A DNA stretch of 16,542 bases from DATFKA01 sp042095835 (GTDB taxonomy: Bacteria; Bacteroidota; Bacteroidia; Chitinophagales; Saprospiraceae), in contig JBELML010000144.1 in the NCBI GenBank assembly GCA_042095835.1, positions 1 through 16,542 of the forward strand, read 5' to 3'. The translations under genes were made by a program, and so were the position numbers. This document shows positions 1-6,933 of the stretch, piece by piece (within the stretch, counting starts at the first letter, position 1; each line of letters begins with the position of its first letter). The notes under the pieces are model-generated. The model did no database searches. It saw only the letters and a program-made list of their open reading frames with translations, and was not told the DNA's origin.

Positions 1-1
1 T

Positions 2-121
2 TTTGTATCGAATGACAAAAATGAAGATGCTAGAGCGGTTTTGAATTGGAGTTTGAGTAGGAATTATAAAAAATTGCAGAGTAATTTTTTTGTGCGTTTG
101 CCCTATCGGACTCACCCGTAA
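2..121 (+). CDS. Possible 3' end of a gene entering from the left edge
   Basis: An open frame runs in from the window edge for 39 codons and ends at TAA (119-121). The peptide is hydrophilic, ends in RLPYRTHP, and matches no family I recognise. The antisense frame is also open over the same stretch, so openness alone is weak evidence. If real, the gene would be convergent with the minus-strand membrane protein that ends at 257. The 135 bases between them hold only a weak 8-bp inverted repeat (GTATTCGT at 126-133, ACGAATAC at 149-156). Confidence 0.28.
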   Translation, partial: FVSNDKNEDARAVLNWSLSRNYKKLQSNFFVRLPYRTHP

Positions 122-256
122 TGAGGTATTCGTTTAATTATTACTCCTACGAATACGAGGACTAATGTATTGGATATAATCACTTTCAGTGATTTCGAGC
201 TTAGCGCTTTCTGCGTTGGTAAATTTTAGTCTGCGGGTAGTACCGATACTTCTGTT

Positions 257-571
257 TTATCGGAGGTCTCCAGCTTGAATTTCATCCCAAGGAATCAGCA
301 CATATTCTTTAGCCATAAATTCTGCTTTTGGCCGAATTAGCAGTCCTTCAGAGGTGCTATAAAATCTATAGATGCGTTTCATATATTCTCCGCTCATATA
401 GTAGAAAACAATGTCAAGCGTAGTTCCCGATAAAGATTGCTCCGTCTCGGAAGTCGGATAGACCCGTTTTAAGGCCTTCCACGTGGAGTTGGTGGTGGCG
501 CTGGTTCGGATATAACTCCAGATGGCGAAGAATACCCCCATAAATAGGATATACAGGATGGCGTTGATCAA
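257..571 (-). CDS. Small single-pass membrane protein, unknown function
   Basis: This is a 104-residue protein with one hydrophobic segment at about residues 2-21, followed by a polar domain. The stretch around residues 69-99 (a turn containing EGLLIRP, then a hydrophobic strand and IPWDEI) resembles the strand-turn pattern of small PH-like bacterial domains, but that is only a visual impression. The reading frame begins with TTG at 571, because an in-frame TAA lies three codons upstream. The only nearby ATG (541) would remove half of the membrane helix, so I prefer the TTG start, with doubt. It lies downstream of the sulfatase in the same direction, about 76 bases away. I do not recognise the family. 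Confidence 0.55.
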   Translation of the reverse strand: MINAILYILFMGVFFAIWSYIRTSATTNSTWKALKRVYPTSETEQSLSGTTLDIVFYYMSGEYMKRIYRFYSTSEGLLIRPKAEFMAKEYVLIPWDEIQAGDLR

Positions 572-647
572 GGCTTTTTAGTTTGGTTTTATATGGAATG
601 TATTTTTGTGGTTATTAATTGTGTACTCTCAAGTATCCACACTTCAA

Positions 648-2342
648 TTAATTGGGTCGAGGCAAGGTACCTGTTCTCTCTGCCCAAGCCAACCACATGG
701 CGGCCATTTTTTCTACGATTGCTGGATGATCATCAGCGATATTGTGCATTTCGGTTCGATCGATTTCCATATCAAAAAGTTCCCAATCTGCTCTTTGGAG
801 GCTTTCTACTTTATCCCAAATGAAGCTATTGGTTTTGCTGGCTTTTGATACCAACTTCCATTTCCCCATTCTTACGGCTCTGTTCCCTTCGTGTTCCCAG
901 TAAATGGCTTCTCGATCTAGGTTTTTTTGCTCAAAGGTCGGAACGAGACTTTTTCCCTCTAAAGGCGTGATCGGGTTCCCATTGTAGCTGCTAGGATATT
1001 CCGCTCCTGCCACCTCTATACAAGTCGCCATGATATCAATGAGGTGTCCAGGTTCTTTAATAAATTGACCTCCTGCTTTGATTTTAGCAGGCCAATGTAC
1101 GATGAGTGGTGTAGAAATACCGCCTTCGTGAATCCAATGCTTATACTCTCGGAAGGGTGTATTGCTGACATTAGCCCAGTTCAAGCCGTAAGCAGTATAG
1201 CCTTCTGGTGGGCCAGGCCAGGTATCTTTCATTAATTTGATAGGCTTGCCATCTCTAGTGATTTCTGGAACCATCTGTGTTTGCAAGGCTCCAGGTGCTA
1301 GAGGAGCAGGATTGTCAGGTCGATCTTCTTTTGAGATCCATTGCAATTCCTCTGCACAAGCACCGTTGTCTTGTAAGTAAAAAACTAGCGTGTTTTCTAG
1401 TTGCCCTTTTTCTTCAAGAAGAGAAAGCAGGCGGCCGATTTCTTCATCCATCAAAGTGGTCATTGCGGCATAAACTTCCATATTAGCTAGCTCCCACTCT
1501 CTATCTGGAATCGAATCACTCCAGGGAAGAATGAAGGTATCTCTTGGTGTCATCTTCCAGCGCTCATCGATCAAGCCTAATTGCTGCATACGCTGCAAGC
1601 GCTTTTCGCGGATCACATCCCAGCCTTGGTCATAATGCCCTTTGTAGGGTGCAATAGCAGACTCCGGAGCATGCATGGGCCAATGGGCTGCTTGGTGGGA
1701 AAGAAATAGAAAAAAAGGCGACTCTTCTTGATGATTATTGATAAAATCAATAGCATGATTCGTATAATCTGTTGTCGCATAGAATCCCTCTCTGGGAGCA
1801 ACATATTCATTGCCATTGGCTAATGATCTAGGATCATAGAGGCTACCGGCTCCCGAAACAATACCAAAAAATTTGTCAAAGCCCCTCTGTAGTGGCCAAT
1901 TATGTTTGTCTGGCTTGTCGATAATATAGGGTGTGACATGCCACTTGCCTGCAAGGTAGCTTTTATAGCCAGCACTTTTAAGGGCTTCTGCAATAGTGAC
2001 GGCATGACTACTTAGATCTCCTTGATAGGCAGGTGTTCCTCTATCATTGACCATATGACCAACACCTGCTTGCTGTGGATAAAGCCCCGTCAGTAGAGAA
2101 GCTCTAGTAGGACAGCATCTAGCCATATTATAGAATTGGGTATAGCGGAGGCCATTGGCGGCCAAAGCATCAAGGTTTGGTGTCCTAATTTCTCCTCCAT
2201 AACAGCCAATATCTGAATAGCCCATGTCGTCGCCGAGAATGAGTACGATATTGGGCTTTTGAGGTGCTTCACGGGAGGGCGCACAGGAGCACAATACTAG
2301 CAGGAGCCCTATTAATAGCAAATGAATTGGCCTAGAATACAT
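648..2342 (-). CDS. Lipid-anchored sulfatase (formylglycine-dependent, arylsulfatase-like)
   Basis: The gene encodes a type I sulfatase that would cleave sulfate esters, probably from sulfated glycans or small molecules; the substrate cannot be read from sequence. From the chosen ATG at 2342 (564 residues) the protein starts with a signal peptide and a lipobox ending in LCSC (Cys20), suggesting a lipoprotein exported across the inner membrane. Metal-binding GDDMGYSD is at about 37-44. The signature CCPTRASLLTG starts at Cys76, the residue converted to formylglycine. GKWH lies at about 132-135, DNG at 325-327 and KHWIHEGG at 401-408. A longer reading frame starts at 2402, but its extra 20 residues are polar and would sit before the signal peptide, so I reject that start. 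Activity needs a maturase (FGE or anSME), which is not in the window. No SusCD pair or glycoside hydrolase flanks it. Confidence 0.93.
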   Translation of the reverse strand: MYSRPIHLLLIGLLLVLCSCAPSREAPQKPNIVLILGDDMGYSDIGCYGGEIRTPNLDALAANGLRYTQFYNMARCCPTRASLLTGLYPQQAGVGHMVNDRGTPAYQGDLSSHAVTIAEALKSAGYKSYLAGKWHVTPYIIDKPDKHNWPLQRGFDKFFGIVSGAGSLYDPRSLANGNEYVAPREGFYATTDYTNHAIDFINNHQEESPFFLFLSHQAAHWPMHAPESAIAPYKGHYDQGWDVIREKRLQRMQQLGLIDERWKMTPRDTFILPWSDSIPDREWELANMEVYAAMTTLMDEEIGRLLSLLEEKGQLENTLVFYLQDNGACAEELQWISKEDRPDNPAPLAPGALQTQMVPEITRDGKPIKLMKDTWPGPPEGYTAYGLNWANVSNTPFREYKHWIHEGGISTPLIVHWPAKIKAGGQFIKEPGHLIDIMATCIEVAGAEYPSSYNGNPITPLEGKSLVPTFEQKNLDREAIYWEHEGNRAVRMGKWKLVSKASKTNSFIWDKVESLQRADWELFDMEIDRTEMHNIADDHPAIVEKMAAMWLAWAERTGTLPRPN

Positions 2343-2424
2343 TTGAAAGGTTTTATGATTATGAAGCTGTTTAAAGTTTCCTTGTTGGGCTATCAAAAAC
2401 ATCTTTTAAGGCTACTCATCGTTA

Positions 2425-2462
2425 AAAAGCCTCATCTATGCGATGCATAGATTGCGTTTTTT
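2425..2462 (-). terminator. Hairpin terminator downstream of the CPBP protease gene
   Basis: A perfect 8-bp stem with a 3-base loop (ATCTATGC at 2434-2441, GCATAGAT at 2445-2452) is followed on the minus strand by GAGGCTTTTT. On the plus strand it is followed, after four bases, by a run of six T. It therefore looks bidirectional. It lies between the protease gene and the sulfatase gene, both on the minus strand, and would separate them into two transcripts. Confidence 0.5.
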
Positions 2463-2569
2463 GCCTTGATTAGTCTCAAAATACTGTTTTCTCGCCAGCA
2501 ACAGAAAACCTTAGACAACTTCTATGATAATGTATGCTCAGACGGGTTTTATAAAGATAAAAATTAAAA

Positions 2570-3259
2570 TTATGTCTTGACTAATATGGCCACATAAGCC
2601 ATCGCATCAATAAAAAAGTGCCCAATAATATTGATCGTCAAATTGCGGAATTTTAGGTAATAGTATTGCATTAAACTACCCACTATTAATACAAGGACCA
2701 TATGTTCTGTGCCTTTGCGATAATGCATTAATGCAAAGGCAATTAAAGGCAAAATAAATGCAAGCCAGTAGTTGTTTTTTAGTTTAAAAAGTCTTTCCGT
2801 TGCATAGCCTCGATAGATAATTTCTTCAGCAAACGCAGCAGTGATTAAACTGAAAAGCCCATAGACAAAAACAAACTCTGGACCCACAGATTCCAGAGCT
2901 GGATTATCTAATTGCTGCTCGAAATTGGTAGTATTACCTATATTATTGAGTACCCACCGATGAAGTACAATATAGAGCATACTGAACCCTCCTAAACCCA
3001 TACCAATTGCAAAAATTTCTAGGGTTGGTCTCTTGATATTGAGTGTGCTCAACTTATTTCTTTCACCAAGTAGTATTAGTGCTATGATAATCAAAACCAA
3101 TAGCCAATCTACTCCTTGCATTTGATAGTTTCTTAGTTCAAAATTATCGGATAAGATGGCTTTATAAACGGAGGGTATCCAAAATAGCGTACTTAGGACA
3201 AGGGTGATAAATAAACCAACATAAGTAGTGGTTTTAAACCTAGTATCAATATTGTTCAT
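2570..3259 (-). CDS. CPBP-family intramembrane metalloprotease (Abi/CAAX type)
   Basis: This is a 229-residue polytopic membrane protein with hydrophobic segments near 13-33, 50-64, 82-104, 128-148, 165-180 and 186-200. The three CPBP motifs are present in order: EEIIYRGY (Glu145, Glu146, Arg150), FALMH (Phe175, His179) and HFFIDA (His214, Asp218). The family includes Rce1-type CAAX proteases and bacterial relatives acting in peptide modification, bacteriocin self-immunity or membrane-protein turnover. Nothing nearby indicates a substrate: there is no bacteriocin or peptide gene. The ATG at 3259 is the natural start. It appears to be monocistronic, with hairpins at 2425-2462 and 3361-3400 on either side. 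Confidence 0.88.
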   Translation of the reverse strand: MNNIDTRFKTTTYVGLFITLVLSTLFWIPSVYKAILSDNFELRNYQMQGVDWLLVLIIIALILLGERNKLSTLNIKRPTLEIFAIGMGLGGFSMLYIVLHRWVLNNIGNTTNFEQQLDNPALESVGPEFVFVYGLFSLITAAFAEEIIYRGYATERLFKLKNNYWLAFILPLIAFALMHYRKGTEHMVLVLIVGSLMQYYYLKFRNLTINIIGHFFIDAMAYVAILVKT

Positions 3260-3360
3260 ATCCTCGATTTGTATTTGATGTTACGATAAATTAGAAATCA
3301 GAGCGATAGGATTCAAATTTGATCTACGAACGGTTATGGTACTTTGTCGAAGGATTTAGT

Positions 3361-3400
3361 CGACATGGATTATCCTGGTTTTAATAGGAAACCCATGTCG
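3361..3400 (-). terminator. Hairpin after the NmrA-like gene, possible operon end
   Basis: CGACATGG (3361-3368) pairs with CCATGTCG (3393-3400), and an inner TCCT (3373-3376) can pair with AGGA (3386-3389). It lies 9 bases after the stop of the minus-strand NmrA-like gene, where a terminator is expected, but no T-run follows on the minus strand. An alternative pairing exists: TGTCGA (3345-3350) with TCGACA (3360-3365), which would compete for the same arm. It could be an intrinsic terminator lacking a U-tract, an RNA-stabilising end, or a protein-binding palindrome. Confidence 0.35.
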
Positions 3401-3408
3401 TACCAAAT

Positions 3409-4254
3409 CTAGCTGGCTTCTACCGTTGTAGCCTCCCAAACTCTTGTTGCTGCCGCTTTAGTAGCGTACTCCACAAAGGAGATCGGTTGACGTTGTAAAA
3501 CTTGCTCTATATCATTGGTGACTTCTGCGTTCGCTGGGTTGCCTAATACTTCGGTAAATAGATACTCTATTAGCCAAATAAAATCTTCTGGTAGGTTGGC
3601 TTGGCGCATACCCTCTCCATAAGCTTTGACCGTGATCGGAACAAAGGTAAGTGAACGTTGACTAGCTTTTGCGATAATGGCAATGGCCTCTGGAAAGGTC
3701 AGTGCCTCCGGCCCTGTCAGTTGGTAAATTTTACCATTGTGTACCTCCTCTAATAGCGCTTTTACCGCTACTTCTGCGATGTCGTTGGTGTCTACAAAAG
3801 GTATTTTTACCTCAGCCTGCGGTAAAGCGATGATACCTTCCAAAATAGGGTCTAATAGAAAGTTCTCACTAAAGTTTTGATTAAACCAACTGGCCCGTAC
3901 AATGGTGTACGGAATACCAGACTTGATGATGACTTGTTCACAAAGTTGGGCTTCCCGCTCTCCTTTACCCGACAATAAAACCAGTTTTTTGATAGAGGCT
4001 TTCTTGGCCTCGACAACGAGCAGTTCTATGGCTTTTAAGGCACCAGGTACTGCCAAGTCGGGTTGATACGTGATATATACTTTATCTATACCTGCCAAGG
4101 CAGCTGACCAGCCGCTAGGTCTATGCCAATCGAATGCGGGCTGAGCACTGCGGGAACCTATCCGAACGTGATGGCCTAAATTTTCTAAAAGATGAACAAT
4201 ACGCTTTCCTGTTTTACCGGTTCCACCGATAACTAAAATGTTGTCTGATTGCAT
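3409..4254 (-). CDS. NmrA-like NAD(P)-binding protein (atypical SDR)
   Basis: This is a 281-residue single-domain Rossmann protein. The glycine-rich GGTGKTG motif at about residues 10-16 follows the first beta strand, and an Arg-containing segment (RIGSRS, about 32-37) fits NADPH preference. The central KKLVLLSGKGE segment and the IPYTIVRASWFNQNF segment are typical of NmrA and QOR2-type proteins. Such proteins are either NADPH-dependent quinone reductases or redox sensors that bind NAD(P) without catalysis; no canonical YxxxK is evident, so the choice is open. It is the last gene of the AraC-linked block, 61 bases after the AhpD-like gene. A role in quinone or reactive-electrophile handling is inference from the neighbours. 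Confidence 0.85.
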   Translation of the reverse strand: MQSDNILVIGGTGKTGKRIVHLLENLGHHVRIGSRSAQPAFDWHRPSGWSAALAGIDKVYITYQPDLAVPGALKAIELLVVEAKKASIKKLVLLSGKGEREAQLCEQVIIKSGIPYTIVRASWFNQNFSENFLLDPILEGIIALPQAEVKIPFVDTNDIAEVAVKALLEEVHNGKIYQLTGPEALTFPEAIAIIAKASQRSLTFVPITVKAYGEGMRQANLPEDFIWLIEYLFTEVLGNPANAEVTNDIEQVLQRQPISFVEYATKAAATRVWEATTVEAS

Positions 4255-4315
4255 AATGTAGAATAATGATTAATGGGAATGATTAGGAATACCTCAATGA
4301 AAATCGAGGGAATGA

Positions 4316-4915
4316 TTAAGTGGTTTCTACTGCGCGTAGCTGCTTGATTTTACTTTTCTTGATAAAGCCTTTGATCAGTTGGATAAACCAAGGGACGCCG
4401 TAGCCTTTTTTATGTAAATGATCCGCTCCAAATTGATAAATAGCCCTATTCCCTTTGATACCATATCCATCGAGCAGGCGGTTATAAAAATTAAACAAGC
4501 AGCCGATAAGGATAAGATCCTGGAGGTCTTTTTCGCTCCAACCGGCCTCGAATACGGCATCGGCATCTTGTTGGATAAGCTTACTGGGCGACTGCGTTAG
4601 CTTTTTCAGGTAGTGAAAAAGTGGTTTTTGATGTTCTGGAATAGGGGCCGAATCGATGTCCGTGATCAAGGCTTCAATCGTCTCTGTGGAGATGCCAAAA
4701 TTTTTAGCAACAGCGGCGTGGGAGCCATAACAAAAACTGCAAGCATTCAATCCAGAAACATAAGCAGCAAAGCATTCTTTTTGGGCGAAGGAAAAGGTGG
4801 ATTTGCCCCGCATGATCTCCTGGGAGGCTTTATCCAAAGGACCTAAGCGTTTTCGATCATTCCAGGTGATATCTGTGATGTCGGACAGTTCGTCCAAGTG
4901 CTTGAAGAATGGCAT
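4316..4915 (-). CDS. AhpD-like peroxidase-related protein (carboxymuconolactone decarboxylase family)
   Basis: The protein has 199 residues. It carries CSFC with a following His (Cys59, Cys62, His66) in the context GLNACSFCYGSHAAVA, the CxxCxxxH redox signature of AhpD-like proteins. The segment before it is helical, as in the AhpD fold. Known members use the two cysteines for thiol-disulfide or peroxidase chemistry; the true decarboxylases lack them, so a redox function is favoured over aromatic ring-cleavage chemistry. The final 30 residues are basic and predicted helical (roughly GVPWFIQLIKGFIKKSK), a possible membrane-peripheral tail. No signal peptide is visible. It lies between the DUF1772 gene (39-base gap) and the NmrA-like gene (61-base gap), consistent with one transcript. 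Confidence 0.85.
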   Translation of the reverse strand: MPFFKHLDELSDITDITWNDRKRLGPLDKASQEIMRGKSTFSFAQKECFAAYVSGLNACSFCYGSHAAVAKNFGISTETIEALITDIDSAPIPEHQKPLFHYLKKLTQSPSKLIQQDADAVFEAGWSEKDLQDLILIGCLFNFYNRLLDGYGIKGNRAIYQFGADHLHKKGYGVPWFIQLIKGFIKKSKIKQLRAVETT

Positions 4916-4954
4916 AGATATTCGTTTTTATTTGAATAAAATGGATGAATAATG

Positions 4955-5449
4955 TTACTTGAGGTAGATCAAGCCGATGATTTGTAGTGTAAAGGAAATC
5001 GTTGAGGCTAGAGTGCGCAGATTGTGCCAGCGATTCCAAGGTTGCTCGAAGTAGGTTCTCAGCTTTTTAAGCTCGCTTAGGGATAGGGACTCCAATACTG
5101 CAGCATCTAATACCTCATTGAGCGGTACATTTCCAAAAATGGTGACCAAACCGATGCCAAGGAAATAGAGTATCCCTGCCAGCAAGAAGGGCCAAAAGGA
5201 AATGGGTGGTGCACCTCGATATAGATAAGCATTCAATAATAAGAGCACTGCGGGTAGAAAAAAGACGAGTAAAAAGCTGGGATTGATGATGACTCTATTC
5301 ATAGACTGAAAGGATTGTAGGTAAGTAAGATCATCTAGTTTAGCAATTCCTTTGGTGACCGCATTAGACCATGTGAAACACAGTCCTGCGGTCAAACCAG
5401 TCAGTAAAATTCCAAAAAACAGTAGGGTGATTTTTATATTGAAATCCAT
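4955..5449 (-). CDS. DUF1772 / anthrone oxygenase-like four-helix membrane protein
   Basis: The protein has 164 residues from the ATG at 5449. It has four hydrophobic segments (about 5-27, 56-78, 85-106, 146-163). The family's conserved patches are visible: QSMNR with NP at about 48-57, GNVPLNE at 106-112 and WNRWHNLRT at 138-146. Some fungal relatives act as anthrone oxygenases in polyketide pathways, but most bacterial members have no known reaction. The frame is open upstream to 5572, but that extension overlaps the cytochrome-like gene in another frame and reads as polar, low-complexity sequence, so the 5449 start is chosen. The gap to the upstream gene's stop is only four bases, strongly suggesting co-transcription and translational coupling. 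Confidence 0.82.
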   Translation of the reverse strand: MDFNIKITLLFFGILLTGLTAGLCFTWSNAVTKGIAKLDDLTYLQSFQSMNRVIINPSFLLVFFLPAVLLLLNAYLYRGAPPISFWPFLLAGILYFLGIGLVTIFGNVPLNEVLDAAVLESLSLSELKKLRTYFEQPWNRWHNLRTLASTISFTLQIIGLIYLK

Positions 5450-5453
5450 GATA

Positions 5454-5804
5454 TTATTGGTTTTTAGTGGAGTTAATCCAGGTAGATAAAGTTTGAAGTT
5501 CTTCTTCGGTGAGTTTGATATCCTTTCCTTTGGGCATCCGCTTTTTGACGAATACTTGCTTGTAGACATCATCAGCCCAGGTGTTCATATTATCTTTAGT
5601 GAAGACTCTTCTGCGATTGCGCTTTCGGTGGCAGACATTACATTTGTTGTCTAGTATCGAGTAAGCCTCGACCTTTGAAGGATCTACCCGAAAGCGCACT
5701 TTGCTGCTTATTTCCGGATAATCGATCGTTTTCCAAAAGATTTTTGAAGAAATGGAAAAGGCAAGGGCGCCAACCAAAATCCAAGTGATTTTTGCGATCA
5801 TCAT
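5454..5804 (-). CDS. Membrane-anchored small c-type cytochrome-like protein
   Basis: The protein has 116 residues. An N-terminal hydrophobic anchor (about 3-23) precedes a soluble domain with the haem c attachment motif CNVCH (55-59). A plausible distal Met ligand lies in KKRMPKG (Met90), followed by EEELQTLSTWI, the C-terminal helix pattern of cytochrome c. The haem would sit on the periplasmic side, where the c-type maturation system works. It is the first gene after the AraC gene, separated by a 120-base gap that probably contains the promoter, and it ends four bases before the DUF1772 start. It may pass electrons to or from the DUF1772 membrane protein, which is inference. Two ATGs in a row (5804 and 5801) make the exact start uncertain by one codon. 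Confidence 0.8.
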   Translation of the reverse strand: MMIAKITWILVGALAFSISSKIFWKTIDYPEISSKVRFRVDPSKVEAYSILDNKCNVCHRKRNRRRVFTKDNMNTWADDVYKQVFVKKRMPKGKDIKLTEEELQTLSTWINSTKNQ

Positions 5805-5924
5805 TTTATTTGTTTGTTATTGATGAAACAAATATCAGATGCTCTGCAACAGCATACTTGACCCAATGAGCCAATGATTTGACACTTTCTGCCAAAAACT
5901 ATAGAGGAAGCGAATGGAGCTTGT
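5805..5924 (-). promoter_or_regulatory. Probable regulated promoter region of the redox cassette
   Basis: This 120-base gap is the longest in the minus-strand block between 3409 and 7842, and it follows the AraC gene. It contains a tandem direct repeat, CCAATGA at 5863-5869 and again at 5871-5877. It also contains an imperfect -7 element on the minus strand (GATATTTG around 5829-5836, where TAnnTTTG would be canonical). A short ATGCT/AGCAT inverted repeat surrounds 5838-5854. The direct repeat is a candidate regulator site, but its 8-base period is shorter than typical AraC half-site spacing. Confidence 0.35.
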
Positions 5925-6926
5925 TTACCCGTTTTTTCTGTACTCAGAAGGCGTTTGAGCAGTCCACTTTTTAAAGGCTCGATTGAAGGCACTTTGCTCG
6001 GAGAAGCCGGTGAGAAAGGCAATTTCGCCTACACTATGATCAGAACTTCGCAAGAGTTTTTTGGCAATTTCCTCCTGCGTATTCTTGATCAATTGCCGAA
6101 AGGTGATATTCCCCTCTACTAATCTACGCGTAAGGGTACGACTACTCATGCCAAGATGTTGACCCACCTCCGTGATACTCGGGATTCCACTTGGTAGGGC
6201 ATCTTCGATGAGCTTGCGCACATCGATAACGATTTGGCTGGGGCTGATTTCTACCCCTTTGGTTTCTTCTTCTACTCTAGCGAGCAGAAAAGCATTGATG
6301 CTATCATCAGCTTTGGCTGTGGGAATGGTGATGTCTGCTTTTCGGTAGGCGATATAGTTCTTTTTCTGCTTGAATAGCACCAGGCAGTCAAATGCTTCTT
6401 CGTAGCTCTTGAGGTTGTTGGGAGCTGCGTGTTGAAAGGCTACTTCAATGGGGTTGATATCCGTCTCGGTCATCGCTTTTAAGACCACGACTGTAGCCGA
6501 AAAAGTTGCTTCATTCGATAGCGCGACGCCTCTACGATAGGCATCTCGATTGAGTTGGACAAAACAGATATCTGTCTGCTGATCTACCTTAAATACATAG
6601 GTGTTGGAGAGTAATTTGAAATAGCGTTCGCTCCGCTCAAAAATCTCAACCGCTTTGGAGCAGGTGCGCCAGGAAAGGCCAAGCACACCATAGTCTTCAA
6701 TGATCATTTGTTGACCTACTCGTACAGCAAAGCCAGGGCCGAGTAGCTTATCGAGTTTCTCATGAAGGGTGAAGAATTCCTCGGCGGGTACAGCCTTGAT
6801 ATCTTCTAAAGCTCGATAGGGAGGGTTTAGCTTATTCAAAAAATCGACACTTACGCCTTCCTTGAGGGCGCAATCCATCATTTTGCGGTATAAGTGTATG
6901 GAAGTATATTTGGTAGTTTCTGCCAT
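5925..6926 (-). CDS. AraC-family transcriptional regulator with arabinose-binding-like N-terminal domain
   Basis: The protein has 333 residues. Residues about 15-215 form the ligand-sensing region of the AraC type found in OruR/ArgR-like regulators, with the landmark EDYGVLGLSWRTCSKAVEIFER near 77-98. The DNA-binding domain follows: first helix-turn-helix at about 251-269 (ITEVGQHLGMSSRTLTRRL), second at about 298-318, ending with the family's FKKWTAQTPSEYR. It starts seven bases after the stop of the upstream NTF2-like lipoprotein gene, so the two are almost certainly co-transcribed. The cytochrome-like, DUF1772, AhpD-like and NmrA-like genes follow it in the same direction. It probably controls that cassette and perhaps itself; the ligand is unknown. 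Confidence 0.92.
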   Translation of the reverse strand: MAETTKYTSIHLYRKMMDCALKEGVSVDFLNKLNPPYRALEDIKAVPAEEFFTLHEKLDKLLGPGFAVRVGQQMIIEDYGVLGLSWRTCSKAVEIFERSERYFKLLSNTYVFKVDQQTDICFVQLNRDAYRRGVALSNEATFSATVVVLKAMTETDINPIEVAFQHAAPNNLKSYEEAFDCLVLFKQKKNYIAYRKADITIPTAKADDSINAFLLARVEEETKGVEISPSQIVIDVRKLIEDALPSGIPSITEVGQHLGMSSRTLTRRLVEGNITFRQLIKNTQEEIAKKLLRSSDHSVGEIAFLTGFSEQSAFNRAFKKWTAQTPSEYRKNG

Positions 6927-6933
6927 ATTTATA

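Noticed and set aside
126..156. Inverted repeat GTATTCGT / ACGAATAC with a 15-base loop
   Set aside because: A short AT-rich stem with a long loop and no T-run; it could terminate the uncertain left-edge gene but is too weak to call.
190..240. CTGCG-rich segment (CTGCG repeated 20-odd bases apart), and a similar CTTTGCGGTGAAA near 15140-15155
   Set aside because: They resemble short dispersed repeats I associate with Bacteroidota genomes, but two partial copies in one window cannot establish a repeat family.
601..608. Plus-strand TATTTTTG, an exact -7 box
   Set aside because: It reads towards the 3' end of the minus-strand sulfatase gene and no plausible plus-strand gene follows, so it is probably chance or at most an antisense start.
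593..848. Plus-strand open frames over the sulfatase 3' end, and similar antisense frames across the other genes
   Set aside because: They are antisense or shifted shadows of well-supported genes and show no family features.
2343..2402. Longer start for the sulfatase at 2402
   Set aside because: The extra 20 residues are polar and would precede a complete lipoprotein signal peptide. A TGTTTTTG sequence, close to a -7 box, also overlaps the upstream ATG.
5450..5572. N-terminal extension of the DUF1772 protein
   Set aside because: It lies inside the cytochrome-like gene in another frame and does not fit the family's usual beginning with a membrane helix.
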